Of a stretch of DNA of 33,786 bases, positions 7,336 to 16,133 are shown in pieces. Origin of the DNA: Bacteroidota bacterium. GTDB lineage: Bacteria > Bacteroidota > Bacteroidia > Bacteroidales > Lentimicrobiaceae. Position 1 is the first letter of the stretch. Each line of letters starts with the position of its first letter. The stretch lies in the NCBI GenBank assembly GCA_009773455.1, contig WSXU01000020.1, positions 59,808 to 93,593 of the forward strand, read 5' to 3'. The notes beneath the pieces were generated by a model. It saw nothing but the letters and a program-made list of their open reading frames with translations. It searched no databases and was not told where the DNA came from. The translations under genes and the position numbers were made by a program.

Positions 7336-9847
7336 TTATATGCATTCAAACGAAAAAAGCCGCAGTTTACGTGAGAAGGCTGAAAATATGCTTAAGCAGC
7401 GTTCAATGCCTGATTTTCAGGCTTATGATCCCAAAAATATTGAACATCTTATTGAGGAATTACAAATCTACCAGATTGAACTTGAGACGCAGAATGAAGA
7501 AATGCAAAGGGTATATGCTGAGCTGGAAATATCAACCGCCAGGTATACATCTCTTTTTGATTTTGCACCGATAGGTTACCTTACTACCGATGAGCACGAG
7601 TATATCAGAGAAATCAATCTGACTGGTGCTGAATTGCTTGGCTATGAGAGGCATCAGATCATCGGTCAGCCAATTTCAAAATACATCCATCCCGATTTTC
7701 AGGATACCTATTATTTCCATCTGAGGAGAATACAGGAATCGGGAGATCAGGTTACAACTGAGTTGAGTTTCAGGAATCCAAGGAATAAAACAGAAGGAAG
7801 TCTGATCGATTTTCAGTTTATCAGCACCAGGGATGATTCAGGCAAAGGAGTAAAATCTGCATTTATTGATATTACGATAAGAAGAAGAGCACAGAATCAG
7901 CTAAAGGAAAACGAAGGAAAACTGAGCAGTATCTTTCAGGCTTCACCTGCCGGAATTGGCGTTGTGGCCGACAGGGAAATTGTTATGGTAAATGACCGTA
8001 TGTGCACTATGCTGGGCTATTCGAATCATGAACTTGTGGGGAAAAGCACCAGAATTTTGTATCCTTCAGACGATGAATACAATAAAGTTGGTTCGGAGAA
8101 ATATGCCATGCTTGAGCGTGAAGGTATTGGCTTGATGGTAAGCAAATTCAGGCACAGGGATGGCTCAACCATTGATGTGCTCATCAGTTCTGCTCCTATT
8201 GAAACAGGAGATATTTCCAAGGGAATTACCTTTGCCGCACTCGATATAACCAAACAGATCAATACCGAGAAAGCACTGAATGAAGTTCAGCTGAAATTTG
8301 AAATGATCGCATCGAATGCGCGTGATGTGATCTTGCTGGTTAACCAGAATGGTTCTGTCGACTACTTCAATGACGCCCTGAAAAGGCTCTTTAATTATGA
8401 AAAAGATCTGCCTGACTCAATCAGTCTGATGGATCTGTTTGCAAGTGATGAAAACAGTGAAAAACTAAAGTTTGCCCTTAGAAAACAATCAGGAAAATTT
8501 TCAAAACCGGAGATTAGGCAGAATTATGAGTTGATCGGATTAAAGGCTGATGGTTCAACCTTTCCCCTTGAACTTTCGATTTCGTCATTTATTTTTGGAA
8601 CACAACTTATGATGGTTGCTGTTATCAGAGATTTTACAGAGCATAAACTGAATCAGTTCAGACTACTGAAGGCTAAAGAAAAAGCAGAAGAGTCGGAGCG
8701 ATTGAAGACCGCCTTTCTTGCAAACGTTTCACATGAGATTCGCACTCCCATGAATGCGATTCTTGGTTTCGTCAGTCTGATGCAGGAATATGAGACCAAT
8801 GAGACCGAACGGAAAGAGTATTTCGATATGATTGCATCCAATGGTGAAGTGCTTTTAAATCTGATCAATGATATTATCGACTTATCGAAGCTTGAAAGCG
8901 AAGCACTTACACTGAAGCCGGAGGTGTTCGATTTGTCTGAATTCCTGAATGAGGTGTATTTATATCTGGTCAATGATTTACGTCTTAAACTGAAAAATAC
9001 ATCGATCTACCCGAACCTTGTTCTGCCTGACCAACGACATATTAGTACAATTTTTGCTGATCGCTTACGTTTAAGGCAGGTGCTGATTAACCTGATTCAC
9101 AATGCGATAAAATTTACCGAGTCTGGATTTATTGAATTGGGAGCCTCACTCACGCACGATAAACTAAACGGAAATCCAATGGTAACCATTTATGTTAAAG
9201 ATTCAGGTATAGGTATACCGGAAGATAAGACTGCCTATATCTTTGAGTCTTTCCGTCAGATTGAGGATCCGTTTACTCGGAAATTTGGCGGGGCTGGTTT
9301 GGGTCTGGCCATTGTTAAAAGAATCATCGAAGCCTCCAATGGATTCACAGGAGTGATTTCAAAACTTGGTCAGGGTTCAGAGTTCTTTGTTAGTCTTCCT
9401 CTTGCAGTGCATGGAAAACTGAAAAAGGAAAATGCGACATTATTGCCCAAACAGGAAATCTTCAATTTTGAAGGAAAAAGTGTTCTTATTGTTGAGGATA
9501 AAATTCCGAATACACTTTACCTGAAATCATTGTTATCAAAGAGCAGTATTCATCTGACCTTTGCCACAGATGGTGCCCAGGCTGTTGAAGTCTTCAGGAA
9601 TACAGAGGGGATAGACCTGGTGCTGATGGATATCCAGTTACCTGTAATGGATGGATATGAAGCAACATTCAGGATTAAGGAGATAAATCCACATATTCCT
9701 GTTATAGCCCAGACCGCTTTTGCATCGGTTGAAGACAGAGAAAGGATTTTCAACTCAGGATTTGATGATTTTATTTCGAAGCCGATCAATCCAAAGGAAC
9801 TATTGAGGAAAATGGCTCTTTTGCTCGATAAGAGTGATAAAAAGTAA
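7322..9847 (+). CDS. PAS-sensor hybrid histidine kinase with C-terminal receiver
   Basis: With the start taken at 7322 this is 841 residues. It overlaps the preceding stop by 14 bases and has AAAGG four bases upstream. The longer frame from 7268 adds 18 residues that only translate the previous gene's end. In order: a short coiled coil with QIYQIELETQNEEM (about 35-60), three PAS domains (about 70-185, 200-315, 325-440), HisKA with the phospho-acceptor His471 in SHEIRTPMN, a HATPase with N box NLIHNAIKF, G1 box DSGIGIP and G2 box GGAGLGLAI, then a receiver with phospho-acceptor Asp770 (LVLMDIQLP). There is no signal peptide or membrane helix, so it senses in the cytoplasm. The overlap suggests it works with the CheB-CheR-PAS protein. 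No DNA-binding output domain is attached. The ligand is unknown. Confidence 0.93.
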   Translation: MPKSNYMHSNEKSRSLREKAENMLKQRSMPDFQAYDPKNIEHLIEELQIYQIELETQNEEMQRVYAELEISTARYTSLFDFAPIGYLTTDEHEYIREINLTGAELLGYERHQIIGQPISKYIHPDFQDTYYFHLRRIQESGDQVTTELSFRNPRNKTEGSLIDFQFISTRDDSGKGVKSAFIDITIRRRAQNQLKENEGKLSSIFQASPAGIGVVADREIVMVNDRMCTMLGYSNHELVGKSTRILYPSDDEYNKVGSEKYAMLEREGIGLMVSKFRHRDGSTIDVLISSAPIETGDISKGITFAALDITKQINTEKALNEVQLKFEMIASNARDVILLVNQNGSVDYFNDALKRLFNYEKDLPDSISLMDLFASDENSEKLKFALRKQSGKFSKPEIRQNYELIGLKADGSTFPLELSISSFIFGTQLMMVAVIRDFTEHKLNQFRLLKAKEKAEESERLKTAFLANVSHEIRTPMNAILGFVSLMQEYETNETERKEYFDMIASNGEVLLNLINDIIDLSKLESEALTLKPEVFDLSEFLNEVYLYLVNDLRLKLKNTSIYPNLVLPDQRHISTIFADRLRLRQVLINLIHNAIKFTESGFIELGASLTHDKLNGNPMVTIYVKDSGIGIPEDKTAYIFESFRQIEDPFTRKFGGAGLGLAIVKRIIEASNGFTGVISKLGQGSEFFVSLPLAVHGKLKKENATLLPKQEIFNFEGKSVLIVEDKIPNTLYLKSLLSKSSIHLTFATDGAQAVEVFRNTEGIDLVLMDIQLPVMDGYEATFRIKEINPHIPVIAQTAFASVEDRERIFNSGFDDFISKPINPKELLRKMALLLDKSDKK

Positions 9848-9987
9848 CTCATTCAGCGTTGCATGCCCTTTGCCTCAGCAAGCTTCAAATCTCAAACAAT
9901 TCAAAGAATATACTGTTTATTGAAATGATACAGATTGGTTTTAGTGTTAAAAGAGTTAATGTGATGGGTTGATTTTTTTTGAACTGA

Positions 9988-12939
9988 ATGGAAAAAAAGA
10001 AGAAACGTGGATTGGAAATAAATCCTTTTTCAAAGTCAAAGGAGGATACTCATGAGCCGGCATATAAGCCCGGGACATTAGATGATGTTATTATCAAATC
10101 ATTCAATGTCCTGCCACTTCCAATATTCCTGACTGATAAGGATTTCAATCTGATCAGGACCAACAATGCAGCGTCAGTTTTCATTAGCCACTTTCTGGTA
10201 CAACATCAGGGTACCTCAATATTGAAATTCTTAAATTTTCCGGGTATCCCTGATGAATCGGCTCTTAAGCAGCTGATTGAAGCAATGTCTGGCCCCATCA
10301 ATGTCCCGGCGAAAAACAACTTGACTGGCAAGTCTTACAATGTAGATGTTATCAGGATTGATAATGCTGCCGGAAGAAGTTTTCTGTTTCAGCTTACAGA
10401 GATGGATAATACTAACTTGTTTGCGGGTGAGTTGATTTCGGAATCTCCTGAAAAATTTGAAAAGGATTCTATCCATAGTGTCGGATTTAACAGTGATTCA
10501 GCTTCTGTATTTGATAATTCCTTTCTCAGGACAATCATTGAGTCATTGCCACATCCTTTTTATGTCATAGAGGCCAATACCCATAAAGCACTGTTGCGTA
10601 ATTATGCGGCTGTCAGATTTGAGGAATCGCTTGATACTGTTCATTGTTACATGAAGAATAAACCTGAATCCTGCATAGGAAACGCGTTCTCCTGTGCCTT
10701 GAAGATGGTGATATCGACGACAACTCCGGTTAGGGTTGAGCATGAATTTGTTACTAAATCAGGTGAGAAGAGGATTTATGAGGTATTTGGCTACCCTGTC
10801 CTGAATAAGAGCGATAGTTTGAAATATGTTATTCAGTATTCTATCGACATCACAGATCGAAAAAGAAACGAAGCTGAATTAATTGAATACCAGGAGATTC
10901 TTGATAATCTCATGAATAATCTGCCCGGAATGGCTTTCAGATGCCTGAATGAAGCCAACTGGACCATGGAATATGTCAGCCCCGGTTGCCGGAAACTGAC
11001 AGGTTATAATGCCAATGAATTAATTAATAATAAGTTAGTTCGTTACGGTGATCTCATTCATAAGGATGACAGGCAGAAGGTATGGGAAGATGTTCAGAAT
11101 GCTGTAAACAGACATCGTGTATACAGGCTGGAATACCGGATTATTGCTAAAAATGGCCGGATAAAATATGTTCTGGAGCAGGGGAAGGGTGTTTACGATA
11201 AGTACGATAAACTGGTCAGGCTTGAAGGACTGGTTACCGACATCACTGAAGGTAAGAATGCTGAAATGCTTCTTAAGACTGAACTTGCCATAAATCAGGG
11301 CATTGCTTCGATTGGTGTCGAATTGCTTAATGATTCAATAAAGCCGGCCCGCGTAGCATATCTTGTGCAACGGTATGCCCGGCAGTTTACCGGGAGCCGG
11401 TTCTCGTTGCTGATAAGTCCGGCTTCTGAAGGTGAAAAGTCCTATATATATTGCTTTGATAAAAACAATGAAAAGGAGATCTCCAGGAAAGTAAGAAAGC
11501 ATGACCCAAAAAACGGCCAGCCAGAAGGGCTGATGGAAAGACTTATAAAAGAGACAGATCCTGTCATTTTGAACGACCAGGAAATAACGTTAAACATCCC
11601 ATGTCTTTCTCCCGGTGATTATTCATTCCGCAGATTGCTTAGTGTGCCGGCTTTTATTAACAATCAGAACGCTGGTGTCCTGATTCTCTCGGATTCAGAA
11701 GCAGACTATACCCCTGAAATGGTAGCTGTTGTTCAGCGTTTTATCAACATGTTTGCTCTGGCAGCATATCGTCTTAAAGCAGAGGAATCATTGCAACTAG
11801 CCAAAGAAAAGGCTGAAGAGTCCGACCGCCTGAAAAGCCTGTTTCTTTCAAATATGTCGCATGAAATCCGCACTCCTATGAATGCGATACTTGGTTTCGC
11901 TGAAATGCTTCAGGATGCAGAGCTAAGTATAGATGAAAAGGATCGTTTTCTTGATGTTATCATAAAAAGCGGTGATAATCTTCTGCGATTGATCAACGAC
12001 ATCATTGATATCTCAAAGATTGAGGCCGGTCAGTTAAAAATCATCTATTCGGATTGTTATCTGAATGAAATGTTTACCGACCTCGAGATCTTCTTTAACC
12101 GGGAAATGACCAGGCTGCACAAGGATCATCTGACACTTTACATGCAACCAGGCAATACGGATCCTGATTTTGCAGTTTACACTGATCCTGTGAGGCTCAG
12201 GCAGATAATCACCAACCTCACCGGTAACGCTTTTAAATTTACCGATGAAGGATTCATTGAGATTGGATACAGAATAAAAGATGACAAAATTGAGTTTTAT
12301 GTGCGGGATTCTGGAATTGGCATCCCTGTTGATCAGCAAAAGCTCATTTTTGAACGTTTTGGACAGGTCCGCGAAGCAGCTTCCCACAATCTTTCAGGCA
12401 CAGGGCTTGGTTTGACAATATCAAAGAATCTCGTGGAAATGCTTGGTGGTAATATGCGCCTTGACTCATATCCCGGTGAAGGTTCAACCTTCTGGTTTGA
12501 TATCCCCCTTAAAGTTGGCCGCCACCGTTCTGAGAGTATTGCTGAACCGGATTCTGTGCACCTGCCCCGTCTGGATCTTACTGGTAAGTGCATTCTTGTG
12601 GTTGAAGATGTAGATACTAATTATTTCTATATCAGCTCATTGCTTGAGAAACTGAATGGCAAGGTCATCAGGGCCGGGAATGGTCAGAAGGCGGTTGACC
12701 TCTGTAAAGAAAACAATGACATCAATCTTGTACTGATGGATATTGAGTTGCCGGTAATGGATGGCTATAAAGCAACGCAGATAATAAAAGTATTCAGGCC
12801 CGGATTACCAATAATTGCACAGACAGCTTTTGCCATGATGGGTGAGCGTGAACGTTGTATCGAAGCCGGTTGCGACGATTATATTGCCAAGCCAATCCGC
12901 AAGGAAATCCTGTTTGAGGTGATCTCAAGATTCATCTGA
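9988..12939 (+). CDS. PAS/GAF-sensor hybrid histidine kinase with C-terminal receiver
   Basis: A 983-residue cytoplasmic kinase. A degenerate PAS lies at about 35-135 and a second PAS at about 178-290. The second PAS carries a cysteine pattern C220-x8-C229-x6-C236, recalling PAS domains with a CY...PC...C signature. A third PAS of the PAS_3 type (about 300-425) and a GAF-like domain (about 435-600) follow. HisKA holds His625 (SHEIRTPMN), the HATPase holds NLTGNAFKF, DSGIGIP and GTGLGLTI, and the receiver (about 865-980) holds Asp918 (LVLMDIELP). The kinase core is close to that of the preceding gene, which suggests paralogy. The 140-base gap upstream shows no clear terminator, so co-transcription is possible. 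There is no Shine-Dalgarno site, as is common in this phylum. The signal sensed is unknown. Confidence 0.92.
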   Translation: MEKKKKRGLEINPFSKSKEDTHEPAYKPGTLDDVIIKSFNVLPLPIFLTDKDFNLIRTNNAASVFISHFLVQHQGTSILKFLNFPGIPDESALKQLIEAMSGPINVPAKNNLTGKSYNVDVIRIDNAAGRSFLFQLTEMDNTNLFAGELISESPEKFEKDSIHSVGFNSDSASVFDNSFLRTIIESLPHPFYVIEANTHKALLRNYAAVRFEESLDTVHCYMKNKPESCIGNAFSCALKMVISTTTPVRVEHEFVTKSGEKRIYEVFGYPVLNKSDSLKYVIQYSIDITDRKRNEAELIEYQEILDNLMNNLPGMAFRCLNEANWTMEYVSPGCRKLTGYNANELINNKLVRYGDLIHKDDRQKVWEDVQNAVNRHRVYRLEYRIIAKNGRIKYVLEQGKGVYDKYDKLVRLEGLVTDITEGKNAEMLLKTELAINQGIASIGVELLNDSIKPARVAYLVQRYARQFTGSRFSLLISPASEGEKSYIYCFDKNNEKEISRKVRKHDPKNGQPEGLMERLIKETDPVILNDQEITLNIPCLSPGDYSFRRLLSVPAFINNQNAGVLILSDSEADYTPEMVAVVQRFINMFALAAYRLKAEESLQLAKEKAEESDRLKSLFLSNMSHEIRTPMNAILGFAEMLQDAELSIDEKDRFLDVIIKSGDNLLRLINDIIDISKIEAGQLKIIYSDCYLNEMFTDLEIFFNREMTRLHKDHLTLYMQPGNTDPDFAVYTDPVRLRQIITNLTGNAFKFTDEGFIEIGYRIKDDKIEFYVRDSGIGIPVDQQKLIFERFGQVREAASHNLSGTGLGLTISKNLVEMLGGNMRLDSYPGEGSTFWFDIPLKVGRHRSESIAEPDSVHLPRLDLTGKCILVVEDVDTNYFYISSLLEKLNGKVIRAGNGQKAVDLCKENNDINLVLMDIELPVMDGYKATQIIKVFRPGLPIIAQTAFAMMGERERCIEAGCDDYIAKPIRKEILFEVISRFI

Positions 12940-12944
12940 TCTGA

Positions 12945-15884
12945 TTACAGGTACCTCGGATCACTCTTCAGGGGAAGTTTGGCCATTTTTGTGACTTCCA
13001 CCGACGGGAAACCGAATTCCTCCACCACTTTGCCCAACAGCAGGTAAACCCCTCTGCCCCTAAACGGGAATGCTTTTGCAGTATCAGGGAAATGAACAGT
13101 ATCGAAGAATTCCCCTTCATCATCGAAGAAAGTGGCAAAGTGCATAATCTCGTGTTTTATTGTCCTAACATACTTGATGGTAACGAGGACACCGGTCATT
13201 TTTACTGTACGGCCGATGGAACCGGCTAAGCTACTGGCCTGAATTTCACCCCTGAATTTCGTTTTCAGCATATCAAAGTAGGTCATACTCACCGGAAAAT
13301 CAAGCAGTTCGATTTCATCGTAGGCATCTTCGAGGGGGCTGTGCACCAACACCGGCAGGTTGAACTGACGTACCGGTTGCCTGAACAGTGAAACAACCGG
13401 CTCCGGATTTTTTTTACCGGCCAGCATATGGGCTTCCCAAAGCAGCTGTTGCTTGCCGAGTCCGGTAAACCTCAGTGCACCCGTCCTGATCAGTAAAATC
13501 AGTTGCTCCATGGTTGGCTGCACCCTTTCAACAACATCGTGAAGGCTGGTGTAGATGCCGTTTTGCTCACGTTCGGAGAGCAGGGTATGCACCAGATTGC
13601 TTTCGAGGCCTGAAACATGGACAAACCCGATAAAAATGGTATTCCCGGCAAGTGTATTGAGGTAGCTGCCCCGGTTTATGCAGGGAAGTTCAATGCTGGC
13701 TCCGCAGCGCCTTGCTTCGTTAAAGTAAACCCAGCTTTGATAGAATCCTCCGAAATTATTGATAACAGCTACCATAAACTCAACCGGGAAGTAGGATTTC
13801 AGGTAGAGGCTCTGGTAACTTTCCACAGCAAAAGAGGCTGAATGAGCTTTGGAGAAGGAATATCCGGCGAACGACTCGATCTGTCGCCAGACTTCATTTG
13901 TGATATTGTCCGGATAGCCTTTCAGGCGGCAATTGTCAAAGAACTTATCGATGATTTTCTGAAACTCAACCCTGGAACGGTATTTTCCGCTCATGGCCCT
14001 TCGAAGCACATCGGCATCGGCAAGATCCAGACCGGCAAAATGGTGGCAGATCTTCAGTACATCTTCCTGGTAAACCATCACCCCATAGGTTTCGCTCAGT
14101 TGTTCCTTCATGATGGGATGGATATAGTCGAACCCATCGGGGTTGTGAAAACGCCGGATGTATTCACGCATCATGCCCGACCTTGCCACTCCCGGCCTGA
14201 TGATTGAGCTGGCAGCTACCAGGCTCAGGTAATTGTCGCACCTGAGTTTCTTCAGTAAACCCCTCATGGCCGGGCTCTCAATGTAAAAACATCCGTTGGT
14301 TTCGGCGTTACGGAGTTGTTCCCTTACTTTCGGGTCCTGTTTGAATTTTTCAACCTGGTGAATATCAATGCTGATACCATGGTTGGCCTTTATAATGCCC
14401 ACACAGTCATGTATATGGCCAATACCCCGCTGGCTGAGGATATCAAGTTTCTCGAACCGGAGATCTTCAGCTACATACATATCCCACTGGGTCACCGGCA
14501 TCGATTTCGGGGGCAGGTCGAGTGCGGTATAGCAGGTAATGGGCTCTTCCGAGATCAGCACCCCGCCGGCGTGGATGCTCCTGATGTTTGGGAAATCGGT
14601 CATACGGGTACCGATTTCAGTAATGTGCCTGGTAATATCATCCTGGTTGAGCGGGTTGTTGGGTTCATCTACCAGCCGGTCGAGTTCGGCCTTGGGCAGT
14701 CCCATTACCTTACCCAACTCCCTGAGTATGGATTTTCCCTTGAATGTAGATGTAGCACCGAGCAGGGCCGTGTGCTCACGTCCGTACCTTTTAAAGATAT
14801 AATCAAGTACATCATCACGCTCTTTCCACGAATAATCGATATCAAAATCGGGCGGGCTGCTTCGTCTGGGATTCAGGAAGCGCTCAAAGTAAAGGTTTAA
14901 CTCAATGGGGTCAACATCTGTGATCCTGAGGCAGTAAGCCACGATGCTGTTGGCCCCGCTGCCACGCCCCACATGGTAAAACCCCCGCGACATGGAGTAA
15001 CGGATGATATCCCAGGTGATGAGGAAGTAGGCACCGAATCCCAGCCGGTCGATGATGTCGAGTTCGTGCCTGACACGGGCGGCAGCTTCCCGGTTGTTTT
15101 TACCATAGCGGTATTCAAGGCCATCGGCGGCCAGCTTTTCGAGCAGCATCCGGTCATCGTAGGCACTGCCGGTAAAGGTCTTTTTGTTCTTTATGATTCT
15201 GAAGTCAAAATCTATCCCGCAACGTCCCGTAAGTCTTTCGGTATTCCTGATCAGTTCGGGATAGTTTTCAAAACTCTTTTTCAGCAGAGGCAGAGGCAGC
15301 ATCATTCTTTCGCTTCCTGCAACCATCGCTGGTGTAAGCCGGCTCAGCAATATGTTGTTATCGATGGCCCGCAGGTAGCGGTGTAATTCATAATCCTTTT
15401 CTCCGGTGAAGGTGATGGGTGAGTGGATGATGTATTTTCCCCGGTATTTCTGATAATCGGATACAGGTAGCTTATTGATGTCGGCGGTCGTGACCCCGGT
15501 AAACTCATTTTCAGCCATTTCACTCACCTGCCTGCTCCCGAAAGGGTAAACGACCAGCACATTTCTGAACGGAGGCGCCGGCCATGGCAGGGGAGTACCC
15601 TGGATATTGCTCCGGCTCAGCAGGTCGTTCAGTTCCTTGAATCCGCTGTTGTTTTCAGCAATTCCGGTATAAAGCAGGCGGTTTCCATCCCTGAATTCAA
15701 CACCTGCCATCGGCCGGATCCCTGCCTTTTTACAGGCTTTTACGAAATCAATGGTGCCGGTGGTGTTGTTGATGTCGGTAAGCAGCACTACTTCAGCCCC
15801 GGCTTCGGCAGCAAGCGGAGGAATCTGATCAATGGCTAGTGTGCCGTAACGCAGGCTGTAGTATGAGTTAAAGGTCAGGTGCAT
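12945..15884 (-). CDS. DnaE-type DNA polymerase III alpha subunit, short accessory (error-prone, ImuC/DnaE2-like) form
   Basis: The start is placed at the ATG at 15884 (979 residues). The open frame continues to 15953, but those extra 23 residues only translate a TAAAAAG heptamer array. In order: a PHP domain (about 1-200), the polymerase palm with GRGSGANS and the catalytic PDFDIDYS, HAGGVLIS, fingers and a tandem HhH region, and a C-terminal OB fold. The PHP site is degenerate: the usual HLHxHS start reads HLTFNS and the TDH motif reads TDI, so metal-dependent proofreading is unlikely. Replicative DnaE is about 1150 residues or more; this form lacks the tau-binding tail. It lies downstream of dinB on the same strand, with a LexA-like repressor divergent. 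That is the layout of damage-inducible mutagenesis cassettes. The polymerase call is firm; the error-prone role is inferred. Confidence 0.9.
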   Translation of the reverse strand: MHLTFNSYYSLRYGTLAIDQIPPLAAEAGAEVVLLTDINNTTGTIDFVKACKKAGIRPMAGVEFRDGNRLLYTGIAENNSGFKELNDLLSRSNIQGTPLPWPAPPFRNVLVVYPFGSRQVSEMAENEFTGVTTADINKLPVSDYQKYRGKYIIHSPITFTGEKDYELHRYLRAIDNNILLSRLTPAMVAGSERMMLPLPLLKKSFENYPELIRNTERLTGRCGIDFDFRIIKNKKTFTGSAYDDRMLLEKLAADGLEYRYGKNNREAAARVRHELDIIDRLGFGAYFLITWDIIRYSMSRGFYHVGRGSGANSIVAYCLRITDVDPIELNLYFERFLNPRRSSPPDFDIDYSWKERDDVLDYIFKRYGREHTALLGATSTFKGKSILRELGKVMGLPKAELDRLVDEPNNPLNQDDITRHITEIGTRMTDFPNIRSIHAGGVLISEEPITCYTALDLPPKSMPVTQWDMYVAEDLRFEKLDILSQRGIGHIHDCVGIIKANHGISIDIHQVEKFKQDPKVREQLRNAETNGCFYIESPAMRGLLKKLRCDNYLSLVAASSIIRPGVARSGMMREYIRRFHNPDGFDYIHPIMKEQLSETYGVMVYQEDVLKICHHFAGLDLADADVLRRAMSGKYRSRVEFQKIIDKFFDNCRLKGYPDNITNEVWRQIESFAGYSFSKAHSASFAVESYQSLYLKSYFPVEFMVAVINNFGGFYQSWVYFNEARRCGASIELPCINRGSYLNTLAGNTIFIGFVHVSGLESNLVHTLLSEREQNGIYTSLHDVVERVQPTMEQLILLIRTGALRFTGLGKQQLLWEAHMLAGKKNPEPVVSLFRQPVRQFNLPVLVHSPLEDAYDEIELLDFPVSMTYFDMLKTKFRGEIQASSLAGSIGRTVKMTGVLVTIKYVRTIKHEIMHFATFFDDEGEFFDTVHFPDTAKAFPFRGRGVYLLLGKVVEEFGFPSVEVTKMAKLPLKSDPRYL

Positions 15885-15892
15885 CGGGTAAG

Positions 15893-16052
15893 TAAAAAGT
15901 AAAAAGTAAAAAGTAAAAAGTAAAAAGTAAAAAGTAAAAAGTAAAAAGCTCAAAGCTTAAAGCTCAAAGTAAAAAGCCTGCTTGTCGGTAGACAGGTAAA
16001 AAGTAAAAAGCGATGAGCTGAGCAGAGCCGAAGCTTAAAAAGTAAAAAGTAA
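15893..16052. repeat. TAAAAAG heptamer tandem array and degenerate continuation
   Basis: Eight perfect head-to-tail copies of TAAAAAG span 15893-15948. A looser part to 16052 holds five more copies broken by CTCAAAG/CTTAAAG variants and by two inserts. The first insert is palindrome-like (CCTG...GACAGG, about 15977-15996) and the second lies at about 16011-16035. The array fills most of the 249 bases between dnaE and dinB. It is the source of the false N-terminal extension of dnaE. Copy number is probably variable. Confidence 0.9.
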
Positions 16053-16133
16053 GGATGGTTTATCATTCGTAAATCGTAATTTCTGATATCCCAACCGTGT
16101 CTCTATATCCTTGTCCATCTCAATCCGGATATC

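Noticed and set aside
14316-14900. 194-residue plus-strand frame inside the dnaE gene
   Set aside because: It is antisense to conserved polymerase motifs in a GC-rich gene, where long shadow frames are expected, and shows no family features.
15885-15953. N-terminal extension of the DnaE-like protein (23 residues rich in Phe and Leu that look like a signal peptide)
   Set aside because: It is only the translation of the TAAAAAG array; the conserved polymerase start follows at the ATG at 15884.
15893-16052. Possible CRISPR array
   Set aside because: Units are seven bases with no unique spacers of constant length and there are no cas genes.
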